A stretch of DNA of 64,000 nt from Clostridiaceae bacterium AM27-36LB. GTDB taxonomy: Bacteria > Bacillota > Clostridia > Lachnospirales > Lachnospiraceae. The notes below the pieces were generated by a model. It was not told the DNA's origin and made no database searches. It was given only the letters and a program-made list of their open reading frames with translations. The translations under genes were made by a program, and so were the position numbers. The first letter of the stretch is position 1. Each line of letters opens with the position of its first letter. The stretch lies in NCBI GenBank assembly GCA_003480725.1, contig QUJQ01000001.1:372001-436000 (forward strand), written 5' to 3'. Positions 42,501-50,163 of the stretch are shown one piece after another.

Positions 42501-42789
42501 AAAGTGGGTGAAAATCACGCCCACTTTTGGGTTTTGAAAAATGGGCTTTGACCACTTTTATGTGGGCTTTTTGAGAAACGCAGGGAATTTTGGGGAAGGA
42601 TTCGGACGATTTTGGTCAAATTTGTGGCCATTTGCCCACTTTCTGCCCACTTTTAAAACCCCGATTTGGTCAGTAAAAACCCAGTATTTATGCGGGTTTG
42701 CGGGCTCAAAGCCCACTTTCCCACTTTTTTTCTTAAACTATTATGATAGAAAGTTTAAAAGTATATAGTAATAGCGCAAAAAAAGTGGG
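42501..42789. repeat. Array of eight CCCACTTT-type repeats (iteron-like)
   Basis: Forward copies at 42520, 42552 (CCACTTTT), 42635, 42646, 42712 and 42720; reverse copies (AAAGTGGG) at 42501 and 42781-42789 bracket the array. Gene-free between 42480 and 42822 apart from a low-complexity shadow frame. Could be an origin of replication, a multi-site operator or an RNA structure source. GC-poor tracts (TTTTTTTC) lie inside. Confidence 0.6.
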
Positions 42790-42822
42790 TTTTTGGCCAC
42801 GAGCAAAAAAATGGAGGAAATC

Positions 42823-42999
42823 ATGAGCAAGATTAGTTGGGAGAGCTTGTATGAAAATTTTAAGTCAATCTATCCAAGGTTGTCGCGGTCATCCGTATAT
42901 TTTCGTCCGTTCGGTTATATGAGTATAGTAGTGTATTTTGAGAATGGAATGAAGATGGTCTATGATGATCTCAGAAAACAGGCATATATCACAGCTTAA
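42823..42999 (+). CDS. 58-residue protein, unknown
   Basis: Begins MSKISWESLYENFKSIYPRL at ATG 42823 with GGAGG 5 bases before; beta-rich second half (FGYMSIVVYFENGMKMVYDD). Located between the repeat array and the RNA gene. Confidence 0.5.
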   Translation: MSKISWESLYENFKSIYPRLSRSSVYFRPFGYMSIVVYFENGMKMVYDDLRKQAYITA

Positions 43000-43049
43000 A
43001 GAAAATGTCAAGAGATAATGAAAAATTTCTTTTCTTCTGGAAAAATTTG

Positions 43050-43058
43050 TGATATACT
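43050..43058 (+). promoter_or_regulatory. Extended -10 promoter of the structured RNA
   Basis: TGATATACT is TGn plus TATACT, one base from consensus. Predicted start near 43065 coincides with the first base of the long P1 stem. Confidence 0.6.
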
Positions 43059-43064
43059 GTAAGA

Positions 43065-43219
43065 GCCACACAATCTAATATCGAATCCGTTTAAGGGAAT
43101 TCACTTTGGTAAAAGGTGTATTCTCTCTTTACTCATACCTTAAACGGAACGAGATTGTGTGGCAACAATGGGAGAACACTTTTTTAGGTGCGTCTCTTGT
43201 TGGGGCCGCACCTTTTTTA
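43065..43219 (+). ncRNA. Structured small RNA gene with promoter and terminator
   Basis: P1: 43065-43076 with 43152-43163, 12 perfect pairs (GCCACACAATCT/AGATTGTGTGGC). P2: 43086-43096 with 43138-43148, 11 pairs. P3: 43097-43107 with 43113-43123 with one mismatch and a GGTAA loop. A single-stranded pyrimidine-rich strand (43124-43137) separates P3 and P2. A terminator follows at 43186-43218. About 155 bases. No reading frame of note. It lies directly upstream of a membrane protein/lipoprotein pair; the order promoter-RNA-terminator-protein resembles type III toxin-antitoxin loci, but there are no tandem repeats. Confidence 0.75.
43186..43218 (+). terminator. Terminator of the structured RNA
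   Basis: AGGTGCG (43186-43192) pairs with CGCACCT (43207-43213), then TTTTTT. Read-through would transcribe the gene at 43258. Confidence 0.85.
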
Positions 43220-43257
43220 TTGCGCCAAAATCTATCTGACTAGAGGACGGTGACATT

Positions 43258-43779
43258 GTGGATAGACCATATACAGAAATACAAGTTCTAAAAAAATTAG
43301 ATATTCCTGACTTTCGTCATCTGACAAAGGATAAAGTCATAGCATTTGCTACAATGATTCCGGGAATGGAACCTGAAGTGGCAAAGAAGGCTTTAGAGCA
43401 GTTTCCTAACTTCGTATCGATATCTCTTGAAATTATGAAAGAGTATCGGGGTATTCTACAACAGTTGATGAATGATGACAGGGATGGTGCGGAAATATGT
43501 TACGATATGTATAATCGTGTGATGAATTCTCTTGAGTGTATTCTTGAAAATGACAATTTGACCTTTAAAGAAAAGACTTACATACTCGAACAAATGAGAG
43601 AGGTTGCCGATGAAATATCGAAAAAGGATTCCGAAAAGTCGGCTAACCGCATAAAGTTAATAGGGATTGTGAGTGGAGTGGTGGCGGGTGTTATTACAGT
43701 TTTAGGTACCGCCATTGGGGTCAATTTAACTTCTAAGCAAAACAATATTCCCGGCGATGACGAAGAAGAAAACCATTAA
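43258..43779 (+). CDS. Helical protein with C-terminal membrane segment, cassette protein 1
   Basis: 173 residues from a GTG. Helical cytosolic part (YTEIQVLKKLDIPDFRHLTK, PEVAKKALEQFPNFVSI, FKEKTYILEQMREVADEI) and one C-terminal transmembrane helix (LIGIVSGVVAGVITVLGTAIGV). I recall similar proteins as accessory genes in Lachnospiraceae genomes. Tail-anchored layout fits an effector or exclusion protein, but no function is known. Confidence 0.55.
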   Translation: MDRPYTEIQVLKKLDIPDFRHLTKDKVIAFATMIPGMEPEVAKKALEQFPNFVSISLEIMKEYRGILQQLMNDDRDGAEICYDMYNRVMNSLECILENDNLTFKEKTYILEQMREVADEISKKDSEKSANRIKLIGIVSGVVAGVITVLGTAIGVNLTSKQNNIPGDDEEENH

Positions 43780-43792
43780 AAGGAGATTGAAA

Positions 43793-44587
43793 ATGAAAAA
43801 GATTGTTATGTTTATGATCGCAGCAATTATGACGTTTTTGCTTATTGCTTGCTCTGATTCTCAGACACATGATGGCGAAGCAAAGACACCTTCTGCATCG
43901 GGAGCTCAAAAAGGAAGGGATTATCAGTCAGTTGTTGAAGATTTTGAAGAACGTGGATTTACAAACATATCGTTAGTTGCTCTTGATGATTTAATAACAG
44001 GTTGGCTGACGAAAGATGGAGAAGTTGAAAATGTTTCTGTAGATGGTGATGAAAATTATTCCGCTGATAAATGGTATTCAAATGATGTAGAGGTTATTAT
44101 TACTTACCATACATTTTCGGAAGAGAGTGATTTGGAAGAAGATGAGGAGTCGAAGGAGTCAATAAGCGAAAAAGCCGAAGACAAAGCAGTAGAATCGATA
44201 CTCACAATTGAAACTTGTGCTGATCTCGAAAAACTTTTATCGACTGAAGGAGAAATAAACGATTTTTATTCCACTTTTGCAGAACAATATAAAGGCTCAA
44301 CGATAGTATTCGATGGTTGTATTACCTACATTACAAACCATGGCGATTACGATACTCGATATGATATTTTGATGAGCGGCGGTAATTATGTAGATGATGA
44401 AATGGTCAATCCTGGACCAATCTTTAAGTTTGAAGATGTGAATACTTATGGAATGGGAATCGAGGATTTATATCTTCCTGATTATATAAGTGTCGGATCA
44501 AATGTACATGTGACCGCTGAAGTTGAGTATTTTAGTGAGAATGAAGGTGTTTTTTATCTAAATCCTGTGAAAGTTGAGTCCCGATAA
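43793..44587 (+). CDS. Secreted lipoprotein, cassette protein 2
   Basis: 264 residues from ATG 43793 (AAAGGAG upstream). Signal peptide with lipobox LLIACS (lipidated Cys near residue 19), acidic linker, and a C-terminal OB-like region (IVFDGCITYITNHGDYDTRYDILM). Surface lipoproteins encoded by prophages often block superinfection, a possible role (inference). It follows the membrane protein gene after 13 bases and ends at a terminator. Confidence 0.65.
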   Translation: MKKIVMFMIAAIMTFLLIACSDSQTHDGEAKTPSASGAQKGRDYQSVVEDFEERGFTNISLVALDDLITGWLTKDGEVENVSVDGDENYSADKWYSNDVEVIITYHTFSEESDLEEDEESKESISEKAEDKAVESILTIETCADLEKLLSTEGEINDFYSTFAEQYKGSTIVFDGCITYITNHGDYDTRYDILMSGGNYVDDEMVNPGPIFKFEDVNTYGMGIEDLYLPDYISVGSNVHVTAEVEYFSENEGVFYLNPVKVESR

Positions 44588-44603
44588 AATAAAGAAATTA
44601 TTT

Positions 44604-44642
44604 AGCCTGTACCTATTGGAATTGGGGTACGGGCTATTTTTA
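44604..44642 (+). terminator. Terminator of the accessory cassette
   Basis: AGCCTGTACC (44604-44613) pairs with GGTACGGGCT (44626-44635, one G-U) followed by ATTTTTAT. Confidence 0.8.
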
Positions 44643-44666
44643 TGTTTTCATTTGTTTCTTTTTGCG

Positions 44667-44691
44667 CGCGAAAAATACATCGACTGTTATG
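44667..44691 (+). promoter_or_regulatory. Compact phage motif, copy 10, before the nuclease/RNA polymerase operon
   Basis: CGC (44667) - 7 - ACA (44677) - 5 - TGTTATG (44685-44691). The only copy outside the left early region. Confidence 0.65.
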
Positions 44692-44693
44692 AA

Positions 44694-44728
44694 GAGAGAG
44701 GGTTAAAATGGCCATTCTCTCTTTTATT
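44694..44728 (+). terminator. Hairpin with T-run in the leader (possible attenuator)
   Basis: GAGAGA (44694-44699) pairs with TCTCTC (44716-44721), then TTTTATTTT. It starts 3 bases after the compact motif and ends 21 bases before the nuclease ATG, so most transcripts might stop here unless antiterminated. Confidence 0.5.
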
Positions 44729-44749
44729 TTGGAGAAAGGAGGCTTACTT

Positions 44750-45040
44750 ATGCTGGAAAGCGAATTTCAGAATAAACTGATCCAAGAACTGAAAAAAATG
44801 TTCAAAGGCTGCATTGTAACAAAACTGGATTCAAGCCACATTCAGGGAATTCCTGATTTGCTGATCCTTTATAACAATAAGTGGGCCACTTTAGAATGTA
44901 AGAAAAGTGTTCGCGCCAAGAAACAACCAAATCAAGAATATTATGTTGGACGAATGAACGAGATGTCGTTCTCAAGATTTATTTGTCCTGAAAATAAGGA
45001 GGAAGTGTTACATGATCTTCAACAAGCATTCTGCTCTTGA
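44750..45040 (+). CDS. VRR-NUC-type nuclease
   Basis: 96 residues from ATG 44750 (AAAGGAGG upstream). ESEFQNKLIQELKKMF, then GIPDLLILYNNKWATLECKKS gives the PD-(D/E)xK core (D, ExK) of stand-alone VRR-NUC nucleases. Such genes often accompany phage SF2 helicases. Overlaps the next gene by 29 bases. Confidence 0.75.
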   Translation: MLESEFQNKLIQELKKMFKGCIVTKLDSSHIQGIPDLLILYNNKWATLECKKSVRAKKQPNQEYYVGRMNEMSFSRFICPENKEEVLHDLQQAFCS

Positions 45041-45569
45041 AGGGCAACACGCCTTTCTTGGCGCAAGTAAATATCACTGGATCAACTATGACGAATCCAA
45101 AGTTGCAGAATCGTATTCAAAATTCCTTGCAACTCAAAAAGGAACAGAGCTTCACGATTTTGCGGCAAAATGTATCACACTTGGACAGAAACTTCCGAAG
45201 TCCCAGAAAACATTGAATATGTATGTGAATGATGCCATAGGATTCAAGATGGTTCCTGAGCAGCCTCTTTTCTATTCGGAGAATTGCTTTGGAACAACAG
45301 ATGCGATTGCATTTCGAAATCGTATGCTTCGCATTCATGATTTAAAAACCGGCGTCATTCCTGCGCACATGGAGCAGCTTGAAATATATGCTGCTCTTTT
45401 TTGTTTGGAATACAAAATCAAGCCAGCCGACATTGAAATGGAACTTCGGATTTATCAGAACAACCAGATTCTTTATGAGAATCCAACGGCTGAAACCATT
45501 GTTCCCATCATGGACAAGATCATCACATTCGACAAAGTAATCAACAAAATCAAAGAACAGGAGGGCTAA
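45012..45569 (+). CDS. PD-(D/E)xK exonuclease-like protein (RecB/Cas4-type core)
   Basis: 185 residues. NCFGTTDAIAFRNRMLRIHDLKTG contains D and DxK of the core; MEQLEIYAALFCLEY is the conserved Q/Y helix of RecB-like nucleases, and a DUF2800-like relation is possible. Start at 45012 lies within the previous gene and has GGAGG at 45000. Role in recombination or packaging unclear. Confidence 0.7.
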   Translation: MIFNKHSALEGQHAFLGASKYHWINYDESKVAESYSKFLATQKGTELHDFAAKCITLGQKLPKSQKTLNMYVNDAIGFKMVPEQPLFYSENCFGTTDAIAFRNRMLRIHDLKTGVIPAHMEQLEIYAALFCLEYKIKPADIEMELRIYQNNQILYENPTAETIVPIMDKIITFDKVINKIKEQEG

Positions 45570-45572
45570 CTT

Positions 45573-48320
45573 ATGAATCCGATTGCAGAAGAAATTTTGA
45601 TGCATTATGGAATGCCCCGCCGTTCCGGTCGTTATCCGTGGGGATCTGGTGATAATCCGTATCAGCATAGTGGAGATTTTCTGAGTCGAGTGGATGAACT
45701 GAAAAGTCTGGGTATGAGTGATACCGAAATTGCAAAAGCCATGGGTTTAACCACCACTCAATACCGTACGCAGAAATCGTTAGCAAAAGATGAACGTCGT
45801 GCGCTGGATGTGGCGAGAGCAAAATCTCTTCGAGAAGATGGTTTGAGCTTAAATGAAATTGCGAAAGAAATGGGCTTCGCAAACGACTCTTCTGTTCGTT
45901 CGCTTTTGAATGAAAATTCTGAGGTTCGTATGAACCAAGCTAAGACAACTGCTGAAATTATCAAAAAGCAAATTGACGAAAAAGGCATGATTGATGTTGG
46001 TGCCGGTGTGGAACGTGAACTTGGAATTTCCAAGGAGAAACTGAATGAAGCACTCTATATGCTGGAGATGGAGGGTTATCCTGTTTACGGCGGACGAGTG
46101 GATCAGGTAACAAATCCTGGGAAGAAAACAACGCTTCGTGTGATTTGTCCTCCTGGAACAGAGCATAAAGAGATTTACGATTTTGAGAATATCAATTCTC
46201 TGAAAGATTATGTCTCTCATGATGATGGGGAATCTTTTGATCCCAAATTTGTTTATCCCAAAAGCATGGATTCAAAGCGGTTGCAGATTCGGTATTCGGA
46301 AGATGGCGGCGAATTGAAGGATGGTGTTGTGGAAATTCGAAGAGGTGTTGACGACCTGTCTCTTGGAGAATCCCATTATGCTCAGGTTCGCATCTTAGTT
46401 GACAAGACACACTACATCAAAGGGATGGCGGTTTATTCAGATGACCTTCCTGATGGTGTGGATGTTATGTTCAACACCAATAAGAAAAAAGGGACACCTA
46501 AAATGGATGTTCTGAAACCAATCAAAGATGACCCGGATAACCCGTTCGGTTCTTTAATTAAAGAGGGAGTTAATGACCCGGATAACCCCACTACTGAAAG
46601 AGGAGGTCAGAGTTACTACTATGATAAAAATGGGAAGAAACAGCTTTCCCTTATCAACAAGCGAGCAGAAGAAGGGGATTGGGGCGAATGGGCAGACAAG
46701 CTTCCATCTCAGTTTCTGTCGAAACAGAGTAGAACTTTGATAAAGAAGCAGTTGAATTTAGCGGCCGCAGACAAGCAGTCTGAATTTGATGAGATTTGTT
46801 CTCTTACGAATCCAACAGTGAAAAAGGTTCTTTTGAAATCTTTTGCTGATGACTGCGATGCAGCCGCTGTTCATTTACAGGCAGCCGCTCTTCCCAGACA
46901 GAAGTATCAAGTTATTCTTCCATTGACATCTATCAAAGACAATGAGGTCTATGCTCCGAACTACAAGAATGGAGAAACAGTAGCTCTTGTGCGGTATCCG
47001 CATGGTGGAACTTTTGAGATTCCAATCTTAACTGTTAATAATAAGCAGCCAGAAGGAAGAAGAGTTCTTGGGAATACACCGACAGACGCTATTGGCATTA
47101 ACAAAAAGGTTGCTGACCGTCTTTCCGGAGCTGACTTCGATGGCGATACTGTCATGGTGATTCCTTGTAATTCTTCTAATAGTAGGGTGAAGATTACTTC
47201 TACTCCACAATTAAAGGGGTTGGAAGGATTCGATCCTAAGATGTCTTATGGGACCGTTAAGAAAGGTGACGATTATTGTAACAGCAGCGGTCAGAAGATT
47301 AAGATTATGAAAAATACCCAGACAGAAATGGGTAAGATTTCAAACTTGATTACTGATATGACTTTGAAAGGTGCTACTCAAGATGAGCTTGCAAGAGCTG
47401 TACGTCACAGTATGGTCGTCATCGATGCAGAGAAGCATAAGCTAGACTACAAGAAGAGTGAGCAGGACAATGGTATTACGGCTTTGAAGAAGAAGTACCA
47501 GGCTCACGATGACGATGATGGTTATGGCGGAGCTTCTACGCTGATTTCTCGTGCCAAGTCTGAGACTTCTGTGTTGAAAAGAAAAGGAAGCCCGATCATT
47601 GACAAGGAAACCGGAGAGCAAAGCTGGAAGAGCGTCAGGGAGGAGTACATAGATAAGAACGGAAAGACCCAGGTGCGGACTCAAAAGAGTGCCAAGATGG
47701 CAGAAACCAGAGACGCTCGCACTCTCTCATCTGGGACACCACAGGAAGAGGCGTATGCAGACTATGCAAATACCATGAAGTCTCTGGCTAATCAGGCCCG
47801 CAGGGAGATGGTTAATACTGGAAAGATAGCCTACTCTGCTTCAGCAAAACAGACCTACCAGACAGAGGTTGATTCTCTTATGGCTAAGCTTAATGTAGCT
47901 TTAAAGAACGCCCCCCGCGAGCGTCAGGCACAGACCATGGCGAATTCTATTGTGGCCGCTAAGAAGATAGACAACCCTGATATGACAAAGGCTGAAATCA
48001 AGAAGGCTAATCAACAGGCCCTTACTGCGGCCCGTACTGCTGTTGGTGCCAAGAGAACCCCTGTCGAGATTACAGATCGTGAATGGGAAGCGATTCAAGC
48101 CGGCGCTATCAGCGAGAACAAGCTTACCCAGATTCTCAACAGTACAAACATAGATACAGTCAGACAGAGAGCTACCCCTCGTGCAACAACAACCCTTAGT
48201 TCTGCCAAAGTAAATCGTATTGCGGCGCTGAACGCTTCTGGCTATAGCACTGCTGAGATAGCAGCGGCTTTGGGTGTTTCCAGTTCTACTGTGTCGAAGT
48301 ATCTGAATGGAAAGGAGTGA
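45573..48320 (+). CDS. Putative single-chain DPBB RNA polymerase (DFDGD motif) with virion-type N-terminal peptide
   Basis: 915 residues. Residues 11-24 are HYGMPRRSGRYPWG, a short peptide seen on phage virion-associated proteins. Two helix-turn-helix segments follow (LKSLGMSDTEIAKAMGLTT; LREDGLSLNEIAKEMGF), and one more closes the protein (YSTAEIAAALGVSSSTVSKY). The centre carries RLSGADFDGDTVMVIP with D521-F-D523-G-D525, the metal-binding DxDGD signature of double-psi beta-barrel RNA polymerases, preceded by RYPHGGTFEIPIL as in beta-prime-like barrels. A lysine-rich segment IKGMAVYSDDLPDG and NTNKKKGTPK may be the partner barrel. Resembles YonO/crAss-type single-chain polymerases in signature. 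Catalysis is inferred. Confidence 0.7.
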   Translation: MNPIAEEILMHYGMPRRSGRYPWGSGDNPYQHSGDFLSRVDELKSLGMSDTEIAKAMGLTTTQYRTQKSLAKDERRALDVARAKSLREDGLSLNEIAKEMGFANDSSVRSLLNENSEVRMNQAKTTAEIIKKQIDEKGMIDVGAGVERELGISKEKLNEALYMLEMEGYPVYGGRVDQVTNPGKKTTLRVICPPGTEHKEIYDFENINSLKDYVSHDDGESFDPKFVYPKSMDSKRLQIRYSEDGGELKDGVVEIRRGVDDLSLGESHYAQVRILVDKTHYIKGMAVYSDDLPDGVDVMFNTNKKKGTPKMDVLKPIKDDPDNPFGSLIKEGVNDPDNPTTERGGQSYYYDKNGKKQLSLINKRAEEGDWGEWADKLPSQFLSKQSRTLIKKQLNLAAADKQSEFDEICSLTNPTVKKVLLKSFADDCDAAAVHLQAAALPRQKYQVILPLTSIKDNEVYAPNYKNGETVALVRYPHGGTFEIPILTVNNKQPEGRRVLGNTPTDAIGINKKVADRLSGADFDGDTVMVIPCNSSNSRVKITSTPQLKGLEGFDPKMSYGTVKKGDDYCNSSGQKIKIMKNTQTEMGKISNLITDMTLKGATQDELARAVRHSMVVIDAEKHKLDYKKSEQDNGITALKKKYQAHDDDDGYGGASTLISRAKSETSVLKRKGSPIIDKETGEQSWKSVREEYIDKNGKTQVRTQKSAKMAETRDARTLSSGTPQEEAYADYANTMKSLANQARREMVNTGKIAYSASAKQTYQTEVDSLMAKLNVALKNAPRERQAQTMANSIVAAKKIDNPDMTKAEIKKANQQALTAARTAVGAKRTPVEITDREWEAIQAGAISENKLTQILNSTNIDTVRQRATPRATTTLSSAKVNRIAALNASGYSTAEIAAALGVSSSTVSKYLNGKE

Positions 48321-48329
48321 ACAAAGTAA

Positions 48330-48581
48330 ATGGCGAAGAAGTGTATGCTTACAACCATTGACAATCCTTTCGATCCATTTGAACAGTTCACTTCATGGTT
48401 ACTGTTTGATGAGGAAAAAGGTTATCATTCATGTTCGTATCTTGGTAGAATTGCCAGAACCTCGGACCAACTCTCCGATGAAGAGAATGACTTGGAAGTT
48501 GAACGAGCAATTGATGAGATCGTAAAATACGATTTCCGAAACATTTACAAAAAAGTTACGCGAGACGCGGGGGCTGTCTAG
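48330..48581 (+). CDS. Small acidic protein after the polymerase gene
   Basis: 83 residues. CMLTTIDNPFDPFEQFTSWLLFDEEKGYHSCSY in pieces: a conserved-looking N-terminus recalled from gut phages next to terminase genes. AAGGAG at 48312 precedes it. Function unknown. Confidence 0.6.
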   Translation: MAKKCMLTTIDNPFDPFEQFTSWLLFDEEKGYHSCSYLGRIARTSDQLSDEENDLEVERAIDEIVKYDFRNIYKKVTRDAGAV

Positions 48582-48596
48582 GTATCAGATGGTATA

Positions 48597-48811
48597 GGGG
48601 GGGGGGCAAAAATCGCACCCCCTCCGTCATCGCGGCGGTCTTTAAAAATTCCCCGGGGGTATTTTTCGGAGAATGTTTTTACCTTCCGGCAGTATTTAAC
48701 AGAGCTCATAAGGTTGGCTAAGTAATAAGCTGTGGTTCTTTTTACTCTTTTTTCTCCTTTCGGTAAAAAAGTTACAGTCAGCCTTGTGGGTTCTTTTAAA
48801 TACTGCCGGAA
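48597..48811 (+). other. Candidate cos/pac region before terminase
   Basis: Gene-free 275 bases (48582-48856). Contains ten consecutive G (48597-48606) facing CCCCC, a near-palindrome AAAAATTCCCCGGGGGTATT around 48644-48666, and a 16-bp perfect inverted repeat TTCCGGCAGTATTTAA (48684-48699 with 48796-48811) whose 96-base interior can form two further stems. The place, just before the terminase genes, is where packaging sites usually lie. Confidence 0.5.
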
Positions 48812-48856
48812 AACTTTTATGAAACTATTGAAGAACAGACGGGAAGGAGGCAGTAA

Positions 48857-49195
48857 ATGGCTAGAAAAGTAAAGAGTTCTGAATCGACAGGTTCTTCCAA
48901 AAAGATTCGTCCTGCTTTGACTCCGGAAGCAAGGGAACTTCAGATGATTTCTTTGGCTGTTGACCTGGCTGAAAGACAATTGCTGGAAGGGACTGCTTCT
49001 TCTCAGGTCATTACTCACTATTTGAAACTGGGCTCTTCCAGAGAGAAGCTTGAGAGGGAGAGACTGGAGGAAGAGAACAATCTGTTGCGGGCAAAAGTAA
49101 GAGCTATTGACTCCACAGATGAGATTAAAGATCTCTATAAGGACGCCATCAATGCGTTTCGTATATACAGTGGACAGGGTAACGATGATGATTAG
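48857..49195 (+). CDS. Small terminase-like protein
   Basis: 112 residues. RPALTPEARELQMISLAVDLAERQLLEGTASSQ and a C-terminal coiled coil (LERERLEEENNLLRAKV). Position before HNH, connector and large terminase fits the DNA-recognition subunit. Family assignment by context. GAAGGAGG precedes the ATG. Confidence 0.6.
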   Translation: MARKVKSSESTGSSKKIRPALTPEARELQMISLAVDLAERQLLEGTASSQVITHYLKLGSSREKLERERLEEENNLLRAKVRAIDSTDEIKDLYKDAINAFRIYSGQGNDDD

Positions 49196-49601
49196 GACAT
49201 ATTCGGAATTATCAAAATTGAAGACTTTTAAAGAACGATACGAGTATCTTCGTTTGGGCGGAGTCATCGGGGCAGACACGTTTGGGTTTGACCGATATCT
49301 GAATCAGATTTTCTATCGGTCTATGGAGTGGAAGTCAGTTCGTGATTTTGTGATTGTGAGAGATAACGGATGTGACCTCGGAATAGAAGGTCATGAGATA
49401 TATGGGAAGATATTGATTCACCATATGAATCCGATTTCCGTGGAGGATATTTTAAAGAGAAGTGATTTTCTTTTAAATCCAGAATTTCTCATCTCAACAA
49501 TTCTTACAACACATAATGCCATTCACTATGGAGATGAAAGTCTTCTTGTCGCAGAACCTATTGTTCGAAGCAGAAACGATACATGTCCCTGGAAACTTTG
49601 A
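49185..49601 (+). CDS. HNH endonuclease
   Basis: 138 residues from ATG 49185 (or 49188). FVIVRDNGCDLGI, ILIHHMNPI and LTTHNAIHYG form the H-N-H pattern. HNH proteins beside the terminase are commonly needed for DNA packaging cleavage in cos-type phages, matching the candidate cos region. Confidence 0.8.
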   Translation: MMIRTYSELSKLKTFKERYEYLRLGGVIGADTFGFDRYLNQIFYRSMEWKSVRDFVIVRDNGCDLGIEGHEIYGKILIHHMNPISVEDILKRSDFLLNPEFLISTILTTHNAIHYGDESLLVAEPIVRSRNDTCPWKL

Positions 49602-49623
49602 TGGAGAGGAGATCATAGAGATT

Positions 49624-50163
49624 ATGGAAATTATAGAGAGTATATTGACTTCAATCAAAAAGATGCTTGGTATTACGGAAGAATATGAACATTTCGATTC
49701 AGATCTTATCATGCATATCAATTCAGTGTTTATGATTTTGACACAACTTGGGGTTGGTCCGCCATCGGGATTTTCCATTCGGGATAAAACTTCTATATGG
49801 AAAGAATTCGTCTCCGATGAGACAAAATTTCAGTTAGTAAAATCATATATGCATTTGAAGGTAAAGCTGCTGTTTGATCCTCCTTTGAGTTCCGCTGTAA
49901 TGGCGTCTATGGAAAAGATGATTGCTGAGGCGGAGTGGAGACTGAATGTTGCAGCGGAAACTGACGAAGAAAAGTCCGAAGAACACGAGTCCTACGATGG
50001 CGAGTATAGGGTAACGCCGAAAGCGTTCCAATCTCAAATGCTGGATACTGAGAATAAAGTTCTGGATCGAAATATTGTGGTAACAGAAGTTCCGTATTAC
50101 GAGACTGGGAACGCAGCAAACGGAGTGACATCATATATCGCAAAGGAGGGAGATTCAAAATGA
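49624..50163 (+). CDS. Head-tail connector-like protein
   Basis: 179 residues from ATG 49624. SILTSIKKMLGITEEYEHFD and DLIMHINSVFMILTQLGVGPPSGF with LVKSYMHLKVKLLFDPP match gp6-like/DUF6706-type head connector proteins. Extended acidic C-terminus. Unusual place before the large terminase rather than behind the capsid gene. Confidence 0.7.
   Translation: MEIIESILTSIKKMLGITEEYEHFDSDLIMHINSVFMILTQLGVGPPSGFSIRDKTSIWKEFVSDETKFQLVKSYMHLKVKLLFDPPLSSAVMASMEKMIAEAEWRLNVAAETDEEKSEEHESYDGEYRVTPKAFQSQMLDTENKVLDRNIVVTEVPYYETGNAANGVTSYIAKEGDSK

Noticed and set aside
42541-42768. Open frame of 75 residues in the CCCACTTT repeat region
   Set aside because: Composition follows the repeats (Phe/Gly/Lys rich), no ribosome site, no family resemblance; treated as a shadow of the array.
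43065-43219. Retron msr-msd RNA
   Set aside because: Inverted repeats at the ends fit superficially, but no reverse transcriptase gene is adjacent and no branching guanosine context could be argued.
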